Below are positions 1-8,947 of a stretch of 64,000 nucleotides of DNA, one piece after another. The stretch comes from Deltaproteobacteria bacterium (GTDB lineage: Bacteria; Desulfobacterota; GWC2-55-46). Each line of letters opens with the position of its first letter. The first letter of the stretch is position 1. The notes below the pieces were generated by a model. That model searched no databases, had not been told where the DNA came from, and was given only the letters and a program-made list of their open reading frames with translations. Location of the stretch: contig JAIOIE010000006.1 in assembly GCA_019912665.1 (NCBI GenBank), positions 372,001 through 436,000 on the forward strand, read 5' to 3'. The translations under genes and the position numbers were made by a program.

Positions 1-699
1 ATACTGATCGAGTATTCTCTTCTTGAGCGTAGCGGCACCAACGGGTCCTCATCACAGCACTCCGAGATATGGTCGGCAAGGGACACGCACGACGTGATCC
101 TCCGCCACAGCTACATACGGGACTACAGGAGCACCGGCGGCATCATAATGGGCCGCGCCAAAAACTGGGACATATACGGCAACCTATTCCAGTGGACCGT
201 GGATTTCGGCGGCACCTCCAATAACGGGGCCATCGGAAGCTGGTCCTCGGACACGACCTATTACGCGAACAACGTCAGGATATACAACAACACCTTCGTG
301 GACCTCAAAAGCGGCGGCTCCGGGAAGATATTCCCGATATACAGGTCAATAAGCGGCGTAGTTGCATACAATAACCTCTGGTACAACAGCCCGTCCGTGG
401 CCTTCGGCGGCGGCGTGAAACACGACTACAACTGGTTCAAGGGCTCGAACGAGGGTAAAATAAGCGAGTCCAACTTACAGGTCGGCTCCGGCGACCCGTT
501 CGTCAGCTACTCGGGCAATGACTTCAGGCTGAAGGCCTCCACGAAGTCCGGCATGAGCCTCTCCTCGCCCTTCAACGTCGACATGCTCGGAATCGTGCGC
601 GGCAGCAACGGCATCTGGGACAGGGGCGCGTTCCAGTTCGGCGGGACGGTGAACATTTCGACCACGCCCGAGCCCCCTGCCTCGCTTAACGTACAGTAA
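1..699 (+). CDS. Right-handed parallel beta-helix protein, C-terminal part (5' truncated by window)
   Basis: The frame is open from base 1, so the gene begins upstream of the window. About 232 residues are visible. They contain short recurring Asn-rich rungs (ANNVRIYNNTF, YNNLWYNS) typical of right-handed parallel beta-helix proteins of the pectate-lyase/NosD fold. The end has a DRGAFQ motif resembling the DIGAFE end motif common in such surface proteins. No C-terminal membrane helix or PEP-CTERM signal is seen; the tail is Pro/Thr-rich. Position before an exopolysaccharide operon suggests a secreted protein acting on or binding polysaccharide (inference). A strong hairpin follows the stop codon. 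Confidence 0.7.
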   Translation: MLIEYSLLERSGTNGSSSQHSEIWSARDTHDVILRHSYIRDYRSTGGIIMGRAKNWDIYGNLFQWTVDFGGTSNNGAIGSWSSDTTYYANNVRIYNNTFVDLKSGGSGKIFPIYRSISGVVAYNNLWYNSPSVAFGGGVKHDYNWFKGSNEGKISESNLQVGSGDPFVSYSGNDFRLKASTKSGMSLSSPFNVDMLGIVRGSNGIWDRGAFQFGGTVNISTTPEPPASLNVQ

Positions 700-703
700 C
701 AAA

Positions 704-737
704 TAAGCAGGCCGGCCCGGCAGGGCCGGCCTGCTTA
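704..737 (+). terminator. Perfect 15-bp hairpin after the beta-helix gene
   Basis: Bases 704-718 and 723-737 are perfect reverse complements around a GGCA loop, five bases after the stop codon. There is no following T-run, so termination may be Rho-assisted, or the hairpin may protect mRNA ends. It is palindromic and could act on either strand. Confidence 0.6.
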
Positions 738-847
738 CCTCTGATTCAAGCCGCGCTGTTCAACGGTCAAGAACCCGTCCGTGCTGCAATCTCATCAATA
801 AACCCATAGCGTATCAAACCATCCAAGACCAACTCAAAAATCGTGCG

Positions 848-2152
848 TTGAAGGTATTTCTCCTGGGAGCGTCCTTCAATACGAGGAACATGGGCGTTGG
901 CGCGCTCACGGCGGGGGCCATCAAGTGCATCCTTAACTGGAACCCGGAGGCGGAGATAGGCATACTCGACTACGCGAAGGCGGGAGAGTTCCACAACTTC
1001 GCCTTCAAGGGACGTGAGGTGCTCGTAAAACTCGTAAACATAAGGTTCTCAAAAAAACTCTTCCTTCCGAACAACATCGCCCTGCTCATCTTTCTCGCGG
1101 CCTTTGCGCGCATAATGCCCGAAGGCATCCGGAGGCGGATAATAGACGAAAACGCAATCTTAAGCGAGCTTCACTCGGCCGACATGGCCGTATCGATCGC
1201 CGGCGGCGACAGCCTGAGCGACATATACGGCCTGGGGCGGTTCATATACGTAGCGCTCCCCCAGCTACTCGTAATACTCATGGGAAAACAGCTCATACAG
1301 CTCCCGCAGACCTACGGCCCTTACAGGAGCAGGCTTTCGAGGGCCGTGACCAGGTTCCTGCTCGACAACTCCACAATGGTCTATTCAAGGGACTACGAGG
1401 GTGTCGCTGAGGCCAGACGCCTCCTCGGGATTTCCGGCAAGGGCGAAAAAGTCCTGTTCTGCCACGATGTAGGGTTCGTGCTGGACCCCGTTAAGCCGGA
1501 GAGCATGGCAGTCGAAGGGGCAGCCTTCGACTGCGCCGGTGAGGCGTCTTCGGTCGTGGGATTAAACGTGAGCGGTCTTCTTTACATGGGAGGATACACC
1601 AGGGACAACATGTTCGGCCTGAGGCTCGACTACAGGCTTCTCGTAAGGGAGGTAATCGACTTTCTCATTACCAGGAAACGCGCGCAGGTCGTCCTTATAC
1701 CGCACGTCTTCGGCGGTAGCGAGCACCCGGAGAGCGACGCCGAGGCGTGCCGGAAGGTATATGACGAACTCAAGGCGGCTTACGGCGGAAATCTTTCCCT
1801 CGTGCACGGCGTCTACGCCCCCGGAGAGATAAAGCACATAATCGGGATGTGCGGATTCTTCATAGGCTCGCGGATGCACTCCTGCATAGCGGCGCTTTCG
1901 CAGGGCGTGCCGGCCGTGGCCATAGCCTACAGCGATAAATTCAAGGGTGTAATGGAGACGGTCGGCAGAGGCTCGTCGGTTGCCGACCCGTGCTCGCTCG
2001 ATTCAGAGGGCGTGCTCGGTATCATCGAAAAGGCCTACGAGGAGAGGGCCGCCATAACTGCGGAACTCAAGGCAGTGATGCCGGAAGTGAGGGAAAACGT
2101 CCTCGGCCTCCTTTACTCCCTGGCCCCTGAGCCGGGGCGGGAAACGGCATGA
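848..2152 (+). CDS. Polysaccharide pyruvyl transferase family protein
   Basis: The 434-aa product has an N-terminal GASFNTRNMGVGAL segment like the G-x-N-x-GD/GA start of the CsaB/WcaK polysaccharide pyruvyl transferase family. A C-terminal GSRMHSCIAALSQGVPAVAIAYSDKFKG segment matches that family's conserved R-x-H and nucleotide-binding region. Such enzymes move pyruvate from PEP to a hydroxyl of a glycan or add related groups. The start is TTG with no good ribosome binding site, so the true start is somewhat uncertain, but the N-terminal motif falls right after it. It is the first gene of the long plus-strand EPS operon and overlaps the next gene by four bases. This family often sits beside F420-hydrogenase-beta-like proteins, as here (5715-6992). 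Confidence 0.85.
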   Translation: MKVFLLGASFNTRNMGVGALTAGAIKCILNWNPEAEIGILDYAKAGEFHNFAFKGREVLVKLVNIRFSKKLFLPNNIALLIFLAAFARIMPEGIRRRIIDENAILSELHSADMAVSIAGGDSLSDIYGLGRFIYVALPQLLVILMGKQLIQLPQTYGPYRSRLSRAVTRFLLDNSTMVYSRDYEGVAEARRLLGISGKGEKVLFCHDVGFVLDPVKPESMAVEGAAFDCAGEASSVVGLNVSGLLYMGGYTRDNMFGLRLDYRLLVREVIDFLITRKRAQVVLIPHVFGGSEHPESDAEACRKVYDELKAAYGGNLSLVHGVYAPGEIKHIIGMCGFFIGSRMHSCIAALSQGVPAVAIAYSDKFKGVMETVGRGSSVADPCSLDSEGVLGIIEKAYEERAAITAELKAVMPEVRENVLGLLYSLAPEPGRETA

Positions 2153-3375
2153 AGCGCATGAGACGGAGGCTCGCCTTCGTAACGAACCCGCTCGACTCCG
2201 CATTCAAGAGCTCCATAAGCATCATCATCCTGGAGCTTGCGAAGAGGCTCAAAAGCGAGTTCGACATCACCGTCTACACGAGCCGGGGCGGGACCAAAAT
2301 AGACCCGCCCGGCCTCGTGGTAAGGAGGCTTTCAGCCGCGCCGGACAGCTTCATGCGGAGGTTCACCGGGAAGCTCCGTCCCCTCTACACCTTGAAGAGG
2401 CCCTTTTTCAGCTCGTTCCTGTATTATCCCTCCTACTCGGTGCAGCTCGCCCTTGATCTCAGGAGGTTAGGGCCGGATATCGTGCACATCAACAACTTCT
2501 CCCAGTTCGCGCCGGTCGTAAAGGCCTTGAACCCGGGGATGAAGCTCGTCCTCCACACGCATAACGAGTGGCTAGCGCAGCTCGACAGGGAGACGATGGA
2601 GACGCGGCTGGCGAAGACCGACCTCGTCGTCTGCTGCAGCGACTACATAACCTCAAGGACGCGCGACGCCTTCCCTGCTCACAGCGCCAGGGTAAGGACG
2701 CTCCATAACGGGGTCGATTACGCCCGCTTCAGCCAGGTCCGCCCCCAGGACGGCGACAGGAGGCTCATCTGCGTCGGCAGGATAAGCCCGGAAAAGGGGC
2801 TCCACGTAATCATAGAGGCCTTCAACATCATAGCACCCAGGCACCCGGGCCTCGAGCTCCACCTTATAGGCCAGGAGCGGATTACCCCGAGGGAGTTCCT
2901 GGTCGACTTGAGCGACGAGCAGACGGTGAGGTCGCTTGCCGCCTTTTACCCCGGTAGCTATCAGAAGAAGATATCCAAAATGCTGGCGCCCGGCCTCTCG
3001 GAGAGGGTCTTCTTTATCGGTCACGTCAGCCACCAGGAGATGATCGCGAAATACTCGGAGGCGCACATATTCATAAACGCCTCCTTTTACGAGTCCTTCG
3101 GGATGCCCGTGGCCGAGGCAATGGCCTGCGGCCTCCCTGTAATCGCCACCAGGGTCGGCGGCGTGCCCGAGATAGTCGAGGACGGCGTATCCGGCCTCCT
3201 CGTCCAGCCGGGAGACCCAATCGGCCTGGGCAAGGCCATAGAGCTTCTTATAAGGGACAGGGGCCTCAGGGCGAGCGTCTCCGCCGCCGGGAGGCAGCGC
3301 GTAAAGGACCTATTCAACTGGGACCGTATAGCCGGGACGATGGCCGGATATTACAGGGAACTTGCGGGCGAGTAG
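2149..3375 (+). CDS. Glycosyltransferase family 4 (GT-B fold)
   Basis: The 408-aa GT-B enzyme carries the GT4 C-terminal E-x7-E motif (YESFGMPVAEA) and the usual CVGRISPEKGLHVIIEA segment at the start of the second Rossmann domain. It should transfer a nucleotide-activated sugar to a growing undecaprenyl-linked glycan on the cytoplasmic side of the membrane; donor and acceptor cannot be read from sequence. Its ATG overlaps the upstream stop codon (ATGA), indicating translational coupling with the pyruvyl transferase. Length is normal for the family. Confidence 0.93.
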   Translation: MKRMRRRLAFVTNPLDSAFKSSISIIILELAKRLKSEFDITVYTSRGGTKIDPPGLVVRRLSAAPDSFMRRFTGKLRPLYTLKRPFFSSFLYYPSYSVQLALDLRRLGPDIVHINNFSQFAPVVKALNPGMKLVLHTHNEWLAQLDRETMETRLAKTDLVVCCSDYITSRTRDAFPAHSARVRTLHNGVDYARFSQVRPQDGDRRLICVGRISPEKGLHVIIEAFNIIAPRHPGLELHLIGQERITPREFLVDLSDEQTVRSLAAFYPGSYQKKISKMLAPGLSERVFFIGHVSHQEMIAKYSEAHIFINASFYESFGMPVAEAMACGLPVIATRVGGVPEIVEDGVSGLLVQPGDPIGLGKAIELLIRDRGLRASVSAAGRQRVKDLFNWDRIAGTMAGYYRELAGE

Positions 3376-3394
3376 CCCGGCCCCGGCCTCCTCA

Positions 3395-4852
3395 ATGAAG
3401 CAATCCGATATCAAGCAGAAGATCATAAGCGGGAGCTTCTGGACTGTTTTCTCGAACGTCTGCTCCCAGGTCGTAACGTTCTCGGTCACCATAGTCCTCG
3501 CGAGGCTACTTACGCCCGGCGACTTCGGCGTGGTAGCCATATCATCGGTCTTCATAGGCGTCGTCATCCTGTTCCAGGACCTCGGCATGGGAGCCGCGAT
3601 AATACAGCGGCAGAACATCGATGACGACTACCTCTCGACCTCCTTTTTCGTAAGCATAATTGCGGGAGTCGCGCTCGCGTCACTTCTTGCGGCCGCGTCG
3701 CCCTTCATAGCGGCATTCTACAATGAACCGATCCTCCGGGACATACTCCTTGTATCTTCGCTCGGTTTTGTCCTCAGCCCGCTTACTTCGATACACACCT
3801 CCATCCTCACGAAGAGGCTGGAATTCAAGAAGCTCTCTCTCTTAAACCTCGGGAACCATGCGCTTTCAGGACTTATCTCCGTAGTCCTGGCCCTTTCAGG
3901 CTACGGGGTCTGGAGCATGGTGCTTGGAAAGATACTCTCGCAACCGATCCTCGTACCACTCGTCTGGTCCATCGTCAAATGGAGGCCCAAGCCGAGGCTT
4001 GTTAAAAAGTGCTTCACGGACCTCTTCGGGTTCAGCTCGAACCTCCTGGGCTTCAATATCCTGAATTTTTTCGCCAGGAACCTCGACAATCTCATAATAG
4101 GCAAATACCTGGGAGCGCAGGCCCTCGGATACTATTCAGTGGCCTACAACCTGATGCTCAAGCCCCTTCAACTCATCTCCTGGTCCATGGGAAAAGTGCT
4201 CTTCCCGGTATTCTCGAGCATACAGGGCGACAGGGCGCGGACCAGGGCCGTTTACCTCAAGGTAGTGCGCTCCATATCGCTCATAACCTTCCCGATGATG
4301 ACCGGGCTCTTCATGGTGTCCGAGGAGTTCATCCTCTCCGTCTACGGCGCGACATGGGAGCCGGCCATACTTCCCCTGAAGCTGCTCTGCATCGTGGGCG
4401 CCGTACAGTCCATCGGTACGACGGGCGGCATAATCTTCAATTCCCAGGGCAGGCCCGACCTCACGCTCAAGCTAGGAGTCTTCTCATCGGTCCTTATTGT
4501 CGTGGCGTTCCTGGTCGGCATAAGATGGGGGCTCCTGGGGCTCATAACGGCGTACATATCGGCTTCCATACCGGTTTTCCTCCTCGGCCAGTATGTAGCG
4601 AACAGCCTAATCGGCGTGGACATGCTCTCGTTCATCAAGGCGCTCGCGCCGTCAACCGGGTGTTCGGGCGTAATGGTCGCATTCCTCCTCGGCTTCAGGT
4701 ACATGAACGGGAGCTCGCTCCACCTCGGGATGGAATATGCGCTCATAGTCCTCGTGCTCATCGGAATAACCACTTATCTCCTCTTTGCCGCGAAGGTCTT
4801 CAAGGTGCCTGAAGTGAACGAAGCGCTGCGCATGGTGAGGAGAAAGGTCTGA
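3395..4852 (+). CDS. Wzx-like lipopolysaccharide/exopolysaccharide flippase (MOP superfamily)
   Basis: The 485-aa protein is hydrophobic almost throughout, with roughly a dozen or more predicted membrane helices. The N-terminus (SGSFWTVFSNVCSQVV, then ARLLTPGDFG) is the standard start of Wzx/RfbX/MurJ-type flippases. It probably moves the lipid-linked repeat unit across the inner membrane. The open frame runs upstream into the GT4 gene, but the ATG at 3395 puts the canonical N-terminus first, so I use that start. It lies 19 bases after the GT4 stop and two bases before the GT2 gene. Confidence 0.9.
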   Translation: MKQSDIKQKIISGSFWTVFSNVCSQVVTFSVTIVLARLLTPGDFGVVAISSVFIGVVILFQDLGMGAAIIQRQNIDDDYLSTSFFVSIIAGVALASLLAAASPFIAAFYNEPILRDILLVSSLGFVLSPLTSIHTSILTKRLEFKKLSLLNLGNHALSGLISVVLALSGYGVWSMVLGKILSQPILVPLVWSIVKWRPKPRLVKKCFTDLFGFSSNLLGFNILNFFARNLDNLIIGKYLGAQALGYYSVAYNLMLKPLQLISWSMGKVLFPVFSSIQGDRARTRAVYLKVVRSISLITFPMMTGLFMVSEEFILSVYGATWEPAILPLKLLCIVGAVQSIGTTGGIIFNSQGRPDLTLKLGVFSSVLIVVAFLVGIRWGLLGLITAYISASIPVFLLGQYVANSLIGVDMLSFIKALAPSTGCSGVMVAFLLGFRYMNGSSLHLGMEYALIVLVLIGITTYLLFAAKVFKVPEVNEALRMVRRKV

Positions 4853-4853
4853 C

Positions 4854-5690
4854 ATGAAAATACGCGTGCTCATGATTACCCACAACAGACCGGCCTACAC
4901 GAGGCTGTCGCTCTCCAGGCTCGCCGAGACCCTGCCGCCCCACGCGAAGGCCGTGGTCTGGGACAACGCCTCATCGGAAGAGAACCTCAAGGTGCTCCGG
5001 GGCTTCGAGGGGCATCCGGCCATAGAGAAGATCATTTATAACAGGAGTAATGACAGGCTGAGGGGCCCAACGAACTGGTTCTGGAGGAACCATGCGGACG
5101 CGGACCTCCTGGGGAAAATAGATGACGACTGCCTGATGCCGGCAAGGTGGGTCGAGAAGCTTGAGAAGGCGCACAGGGACATACCCGACGCCGGCATCAT
5201 CGGCTGCTGGAGGTTCCTGCCGGAGGACTTTAACGTCTCCAAGGCCACAAGGAAGATACATTCGTTCGGGGCCCATATGATACTCAGGAACTGCTGGATA
5301 GAGGGCTCCGGGTATCTCATGAAAAGAAAGGTGGTCGAGGAGATAGGGACCCTCAGGCCCAAGGAGACGTTCACGACCTGGTGCATAAGGGCCGCCGCAA
5401 GGGGCTACGTCATAGGCTGGTATTATCCTTTTCTCTACCAGGAGCACATGGACGACCCCAGGGCCGAGCACTCCGGCATAAAAACGGACGAGGACTTAAG
5501 AAGGCTCCTTCCCCTTTCCGCCGCGCAATACGGCGTGAGGACGCGCGAGGAATGGGTCAGGAGGCTCAAGGGCACGGCCCAGAGACTGCAGGAATACTCG
5601 CTGGACCCCTATGATTTCATCGGGTTCAGGTCGAAATTCAAGAGAAAGCTCTACGGGTTGCTCGGGCTAGCCTATTTCCCCAAAGAATGA
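4854..5690 (+). CDS. Glycosyltransferase family 2-like protein
   Basis: The 278-aa product starts with a GT-A type segment (MKIRVLMITHNRPAY) and has VVWDNASSEEN and the metal/nucleotide-binding acidic cluster KIDDDC near residues 90-95. This fits an inverting GT2-like transferase; the second half, rich in Trp and Arg, is not diagnostic. It starts two bases after the flippase stop and belongs to the same operon. Sugar specificity is unknown. Confidence 0.85.
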   Translation: MKIRVLMITHNRPAYTRLSLSRLAETLPPHAKAVVWDNASSEENLKVLRGFEGHPAIEKIIYNRSNDRLRGPTNWFWRNHADADLLGKIDDDCLMPARWVEKLEKAHRDIPDAGIIGCWRFLPEDFNVSKATRKIHSFGAHMILRNCWIEGSGYLMKRKVVEEIGTLRPKETFTTWCIRAAARGYVIGWYYPFLYQEHMDDPRAEHSGIKTDEDLRRLLPLSAAQYGVRTREEWVRRLKGTAQRLQEYSLDPYDFIGFRSKFKRKLYGLLGLAYFPKE

Positions 5691-5714
5691 CGTCCGCATT
5701 GCGCTCAGGCCCTG

Positions 5715-6992
5715 ATGGATTTCAAAAACGTTGAGGAGATAGCATCGTGGCGCCTGTGCCTCGGGTGCGGCGCGTGCGCATACGCGTGCAGGTCCGAAAA
5801 GGTCCGTCTAGTCGACATAATCCAGGACGGGATACGGCCCGTGGTCGGGAGCGGATGCGACGAGTGCGGCGATTGCGTCCAGGTATGCCCCGGCCTGGAG
5901 ACATCGCACGGGGCCTGGCCGGAGCATGCGCTCCGGGAGCTACGGCGCGGCTGGGGGCCGGTCCTGGATGTCTGGGAGGGCCATGCCTCCGACACTGAAA
6001 TAAGGTTCGCCGGGTCGTCGGGTGGGGCAGCGACCGCGCTCGCACTCTACTGCATGGAAAGGCTCGGGATGCACGGCGCTCTTCACAGCGGGGCAGCCTT
6101 GGACGAGCCCTGGAGGAACAAAACGGTTTTCAGCAGGACGAGAGACGAGCTTACAACGCGCTCGGGTTCGAGGTACTCTCCGGCCTCGCCCTGCGAGGGG
6201 CTTGCGTCAATCGAAGCGGCCCCCTCACCTTCCGTCTTCATCGGCAAACCTTGCGACGTAGCCGCGCTGAGGAAGGCCGGCGAAATGAGGCCGGGCCTTA
6301 AGGCAAACACGGGCCTTGCGCTCTCGATATTCTGCGCGGGCACACCATCCACAATCGGCACTGTCGAGCTCCTTAAGAGGCATAACGTGTCCGCCGGAGA
6401 GCTAAAGAGTCTCAGGTACAGAGGCATGGGATGGCCCGGCATGTGGAACGCGTCGCTTAAAAACGGCAACGAGGTGAAGCTTTCCTACATGGAGGCCTGG
6501 GGCTTTCTCCAGAAGTACAGGCCTTTGAGATGCTATCTCTGCCCCGACGGCACCGGCGAGTTCGCTGATATCTCATGCGGCGACCCCTGGTACAGGGAGG
6601 CCGGGGAGACGGAGCCGGGGCTTTCGATGGTGGTTGCCAGGACCGAGCTCGGAAAAAAGGTAATAGTCTCGGCTATGGACGCGGGTTATCTCAAGCTCAG
6701 GAGGATAGACCCGTCACTTCTCGGCAGGTCGCAGGCAAACCTCCTCTCCAAGAGGAGCGCCATATGGGGCAGGCTCGCGACCATGCGAATATTCGGCATA
6801 CCGGTCCCCAGGCTTACGGGCTTCAGCCTCTTCCGGAACTGGCTCGGCCTGTCCATGGGCGAAAAAGCACGGTCTTTCGCCGGAACGGCAAGGAGGGTCA
6901 TCAAGCGGCGCTATTACGCCAGGGCAAGGCGTGTTTCACAGATAGAGGGGAAAGCAGGGAAATATCAACCACCTGAGCGAGGGCTCCTATGA
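5715..6992 (+). CDS. Coenzyme F420 hydrogenase/dehydrogenase beta-subunit family Fe-S protein
   Basis: The N-terminus has two ferredoxin-like clusters, CLGCGACAYAC and CDECGDCVQVCP, for two [4Fe-4S] centres. They are followed by the FrhB/FdhB N-terminal (GSSGGAATAL) and C-terminal regions (CYLCPDGTGEFADISCGDPW). In EPS loci this family occurs without hydrogenase partners, commonly next to polysaccharide pyruvyl transferases, so a redox step in sugar or pyruvyl-group chemistry is likely (inference from context). At 425 aa it is full length. Its stop overlaps the ATG of the radical SAM gene by four bases, implying coupled expression. Confidence 0.88.
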   Translation: MDFKNVEEIASWRLCLGCGACAYACRSEKVRLVDIIQDGIRPVVGSGCDECGDCVQVCPGLETSHGAWPEHALRELRRGWGPVLDVWEGHASDTEIRFAGSSGGAATALALYCMERLGMHGALHSGAALDEPWRNKTVFSRTRDELTTRSGSRYSPASPCEGLASIEAAPSPSVFIGKPCDVAALRKAGEMRPGLKANTGLALSIFCAGTPSTIGTVELLKRHNVSAGELKSLRYRGMGWPGMWNASLKNGNEVKLSYMEAWGFLQKYRPLRCYLCPDGTGEFADISCGDPWYREAGETEPGLSMVVARTELGKKVIVSAMDAGYLKLRRIDPSLLGRSQANLLSKRSAIWGRLATMRIFGIPVPRLTGFSLFRNWLGLSMGEKARSFAGTARRVIKRRYYARARRVSQIEGKAGKYQPPERGLL

Positions 6993-8143
6993 AAACAGAA
7001 AGGCTTTTCGAGACACCGCTTACAGAAGAGCAGCAGGCGAACAGTATTCTTAACCAGAGGGAGTTCAGGGAAGGCTCTACCGTCCTCAAATCCTATCCCA
7101 GACGCATAGTATTCGAGCTCACTAACAGGTGCAACTTCCAGTGCATCATGTGCGGGCGGGAGGCCGTGAACTTCAGGGTGAACGACCTGCCGGTGGATGT
7201 CGTCACGGCGTTCGAGCCGTTCTATTCGAAGACCGAGGAGGTTACGCTCCACGGCTGGGGCGAGGGCACGCTTCATCCGAAGCTTCCCCGGATACTGGAA
7301 TACCTGAACGGGTTCAAAAGGCTCCGGAAATACTTCGTCACGAACGGCAGCACTATCCCGAAGATAAAGGACCTCGTATTCGAGCACCACATGGACCTAA
7401 TAGCAATTTCTCTTGACGGGTCCACGGCAGCCACCAACGATTCGATAAGGAAAGGCGGCAACTTCCTTCGGGAGGTCGATTCAGTGACGGCGCTCATGGA
7501 AGAAAAAAAGAGGCGCGGCACCTCCTACCCGTACGTGAACTTCGTATTCACAGCGATGAAGAGGAACATAAGCGAGCTCCCGGGCATGGTCGCTCTCGCA
7601 AAGAGAATCGGGATCCCGGAGGTGAAGGTGGTATACCTTACCGTCTTCGACGAAAACCTCGCCGGAGAATCCCTCCTGGACATGCAGGAGACGGTTAGGG
7701 AAATTTTCGCGGCCGCCTCGGAGCTCGCCTCAGCCGAGGGCGTTAAACTCAAGCTCCCTGAGATACAGGGCGAAGGCGAAGCGGGCAACATGCCCCATAA
7801 GCCGTGTGCCTTTTCCTGGAGGGACTTTTATATCGGAAGCGACTGCTTTGTCCGGCCCTGCCAGTCCTCTTCGGAAAAGCTCTTCAGCCTCCGTGATTAC
7901 GCGACGCCGGCCGAGGCCTGGAACTCTGCCGAGATGGCCAGGATGCGAGCCTCTGTGAATTCGGAGGAACGGATGCCGCCGGGCTGCATGAACTGCTATC
8001 ACAGCTCCTGCGCGAACTGGAACCTTAAGTCGAGCTTTGTGCAGTACGGCAAGGCGTTCGCGCCCGAGTGGCTGCCCGTCGATACGGGCGAAGTGGTCTC
8101 GGAGGGACTCCAGGCGGTCGTGGCAGAGGTAAAAAAGCCCTGA
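6989..8143 (+). CDS. Radical SAM protein with SPASM-type C-terminus
   Basis: The 384-aa protein contains the radical SAM CxxxCxxC motif in TNRCNFQCIMCGRE (about residues 45-60). A Cys-rich C-terminus (CFVRPCQSS, then CMNCYHSSC) is typical of SPASM auxiliary-cluster domains. It should cleave SAM reductively to make a 5'-deoxyadenosyl radical. In polysaccharide loci such proteins modify sugars or act with the neighbouring Fe-S protein as electron source; the substrate here is not evident. It overlaps the upstream Fe-S gene by four bases and sits one base before rfbF. Confidence 0.9.
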   Translation: MKTERLFETPLTEEQQANSILNQREFREGSTVLKSYPRRIVFELTNRCNFQCIMCGREAVNFRVNDLPVDVVTAFEPFYSKTEEVTLHGWGEGTLHPKLPRILEYLNGFKRLRKYFVTNGSTIPKIKDLVFEHHMDLIAISLDGSTAATNDSIRKGGNFLREVDSVTALMEEKKRRGTSYPYVNFVFTAMKRNISELPGMVALAKRIGIPEVKVVYLTVFDENLAGESLLDMQETVREIFAAASELASAEGVKLKLPEIQGEGEAGNMPHKPCAFSWRDFYIGSDCFVRPCQSSSEKLFSLRDYATPAEAWNSAEMARMRASVNSEERMPPGCMNCYHSSCANWNLKSSFVQYGKAFAPEWLPVDTGEVVSEGLQAVVAEVKKP

Positions 8144-8144
8144 A

Positions 8145-8930
8145 ATGGAAAAAAGCGCGGCGATGAAGGTCGCCATACTCGCCGGGGGGCTGGGTTCGAG
8201 GCTCGCTGAAGAGACCGAGCTTAAGCCGAAACCCATGGTCGAGGTCGGCGGCCGCCCCATGCTCTGGCACATCATGATGTACTACTCCGTGTACGGCTTC
8301 AGGGATTTCGCAATCGCCCTCGGCTATAAGGGAGAGTACATCAAGAGGTGGATGAAGGACTACTGCGCGCTCAACAGCAACATGACCGTCAGGACGAGCA
8401 CCGGCAAAGTGGAGATTACCGGAGGGGACGTGCCGGACTGGACCGTTGACCTCATAGATACCGGGCTCAACACCATGACCGGAGGCAGGATTAAGAGGCT
8501 CGCCCCATGGACCGGGAACGGGACGTTCATGCTCACCTGGGGCGACGGTGTTTCCGACATCGACCTCGACGCGCTCCTTGAATTCCACCGCTCGCACGGG
8601 AAGCTCGCCACGCTCACCGCCGTGAGGCCGCCCGCCAGGTTCGGGCACCTGGAGATGGACGGGAGCATGGTGACCGAGTTCTCCGAAAAACCGCAGACCT
8701 CCGAGGGATGGATCAACGGGGCCTTCTTCGTGCTCGAGCCCGGCGTTTTCGACTATATCGAGGGCGACGAGACGCAATTCGAGAAGGAGCCCCTCGAGAA
8801 CCTCGCGAAAGACGGAGAGCTCATGGCCTTTACCCATACTTCCTTCTGGCAATGCATGGACACGCTGAGGGACAAGCTTCATCTCGAGAAGCTGTGGACT
8901 GGCGGCAATGCGCCGTGGAAAAAATGGTGA
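8145..8930 (+). CDS. rfbF: Glucose-1-phosphate cytidylyltransferase
   Basis: The nucleotidyltransferase signature AGGLGSRLAEETELKPKPM with VGGRPMLWHIMMYYS, and GYKGEYIKRW downstream, are hallmarks of RfbF, which makes CDP-glucose from CTP and glucose-1-phosphate. At 261 aa it has the usual size. A second in-frame ATG at 8163 is closer to the conserved core. RfbF normally feeds RfbG (CDP-glucose 4,6-dehydratase) for CDP-dideoxy or branched sugars; no rfbG is seen in this window. The three methyltransferase-like genes that follow suggest that a CDP-linked branched sugar is built (inference). Confidence 0.93.
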   Translation: MEKSAAMKVAILAGGLGSRLAEETELKPKPMVEVGGRPMLWHIMMYYSVYGFRDFAIALGYKGEYIKRWMKDYCALNSNMTVRTSTGKVEITGGDVPDWTVDLIDTGLNTMTGGRIKRLAPWTGNGTFMLTWGDGVSDIDLDALLEFHRSHGKLATLTAVRPPARFGHLEMDGSMVTEFSEKPQTSEGWINGAFFVLEPGVFDYIEGDETQFEKEPLENLAKDGELMAFTHTSFWQCMDTLRDKLHLEKLWTGGNAPWKKW

Positions 8931-8947
8931 ACGACGCGGAGGGTGAA

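Noticed and set aside
4009-4812. 267-codon open frame on the plus strand inside the flippase gene
   Set aside because: It is a shifted frame in a GC-rich gene, Pro/Arg/His-rich without domains; the flippase frame is clearly the real one.
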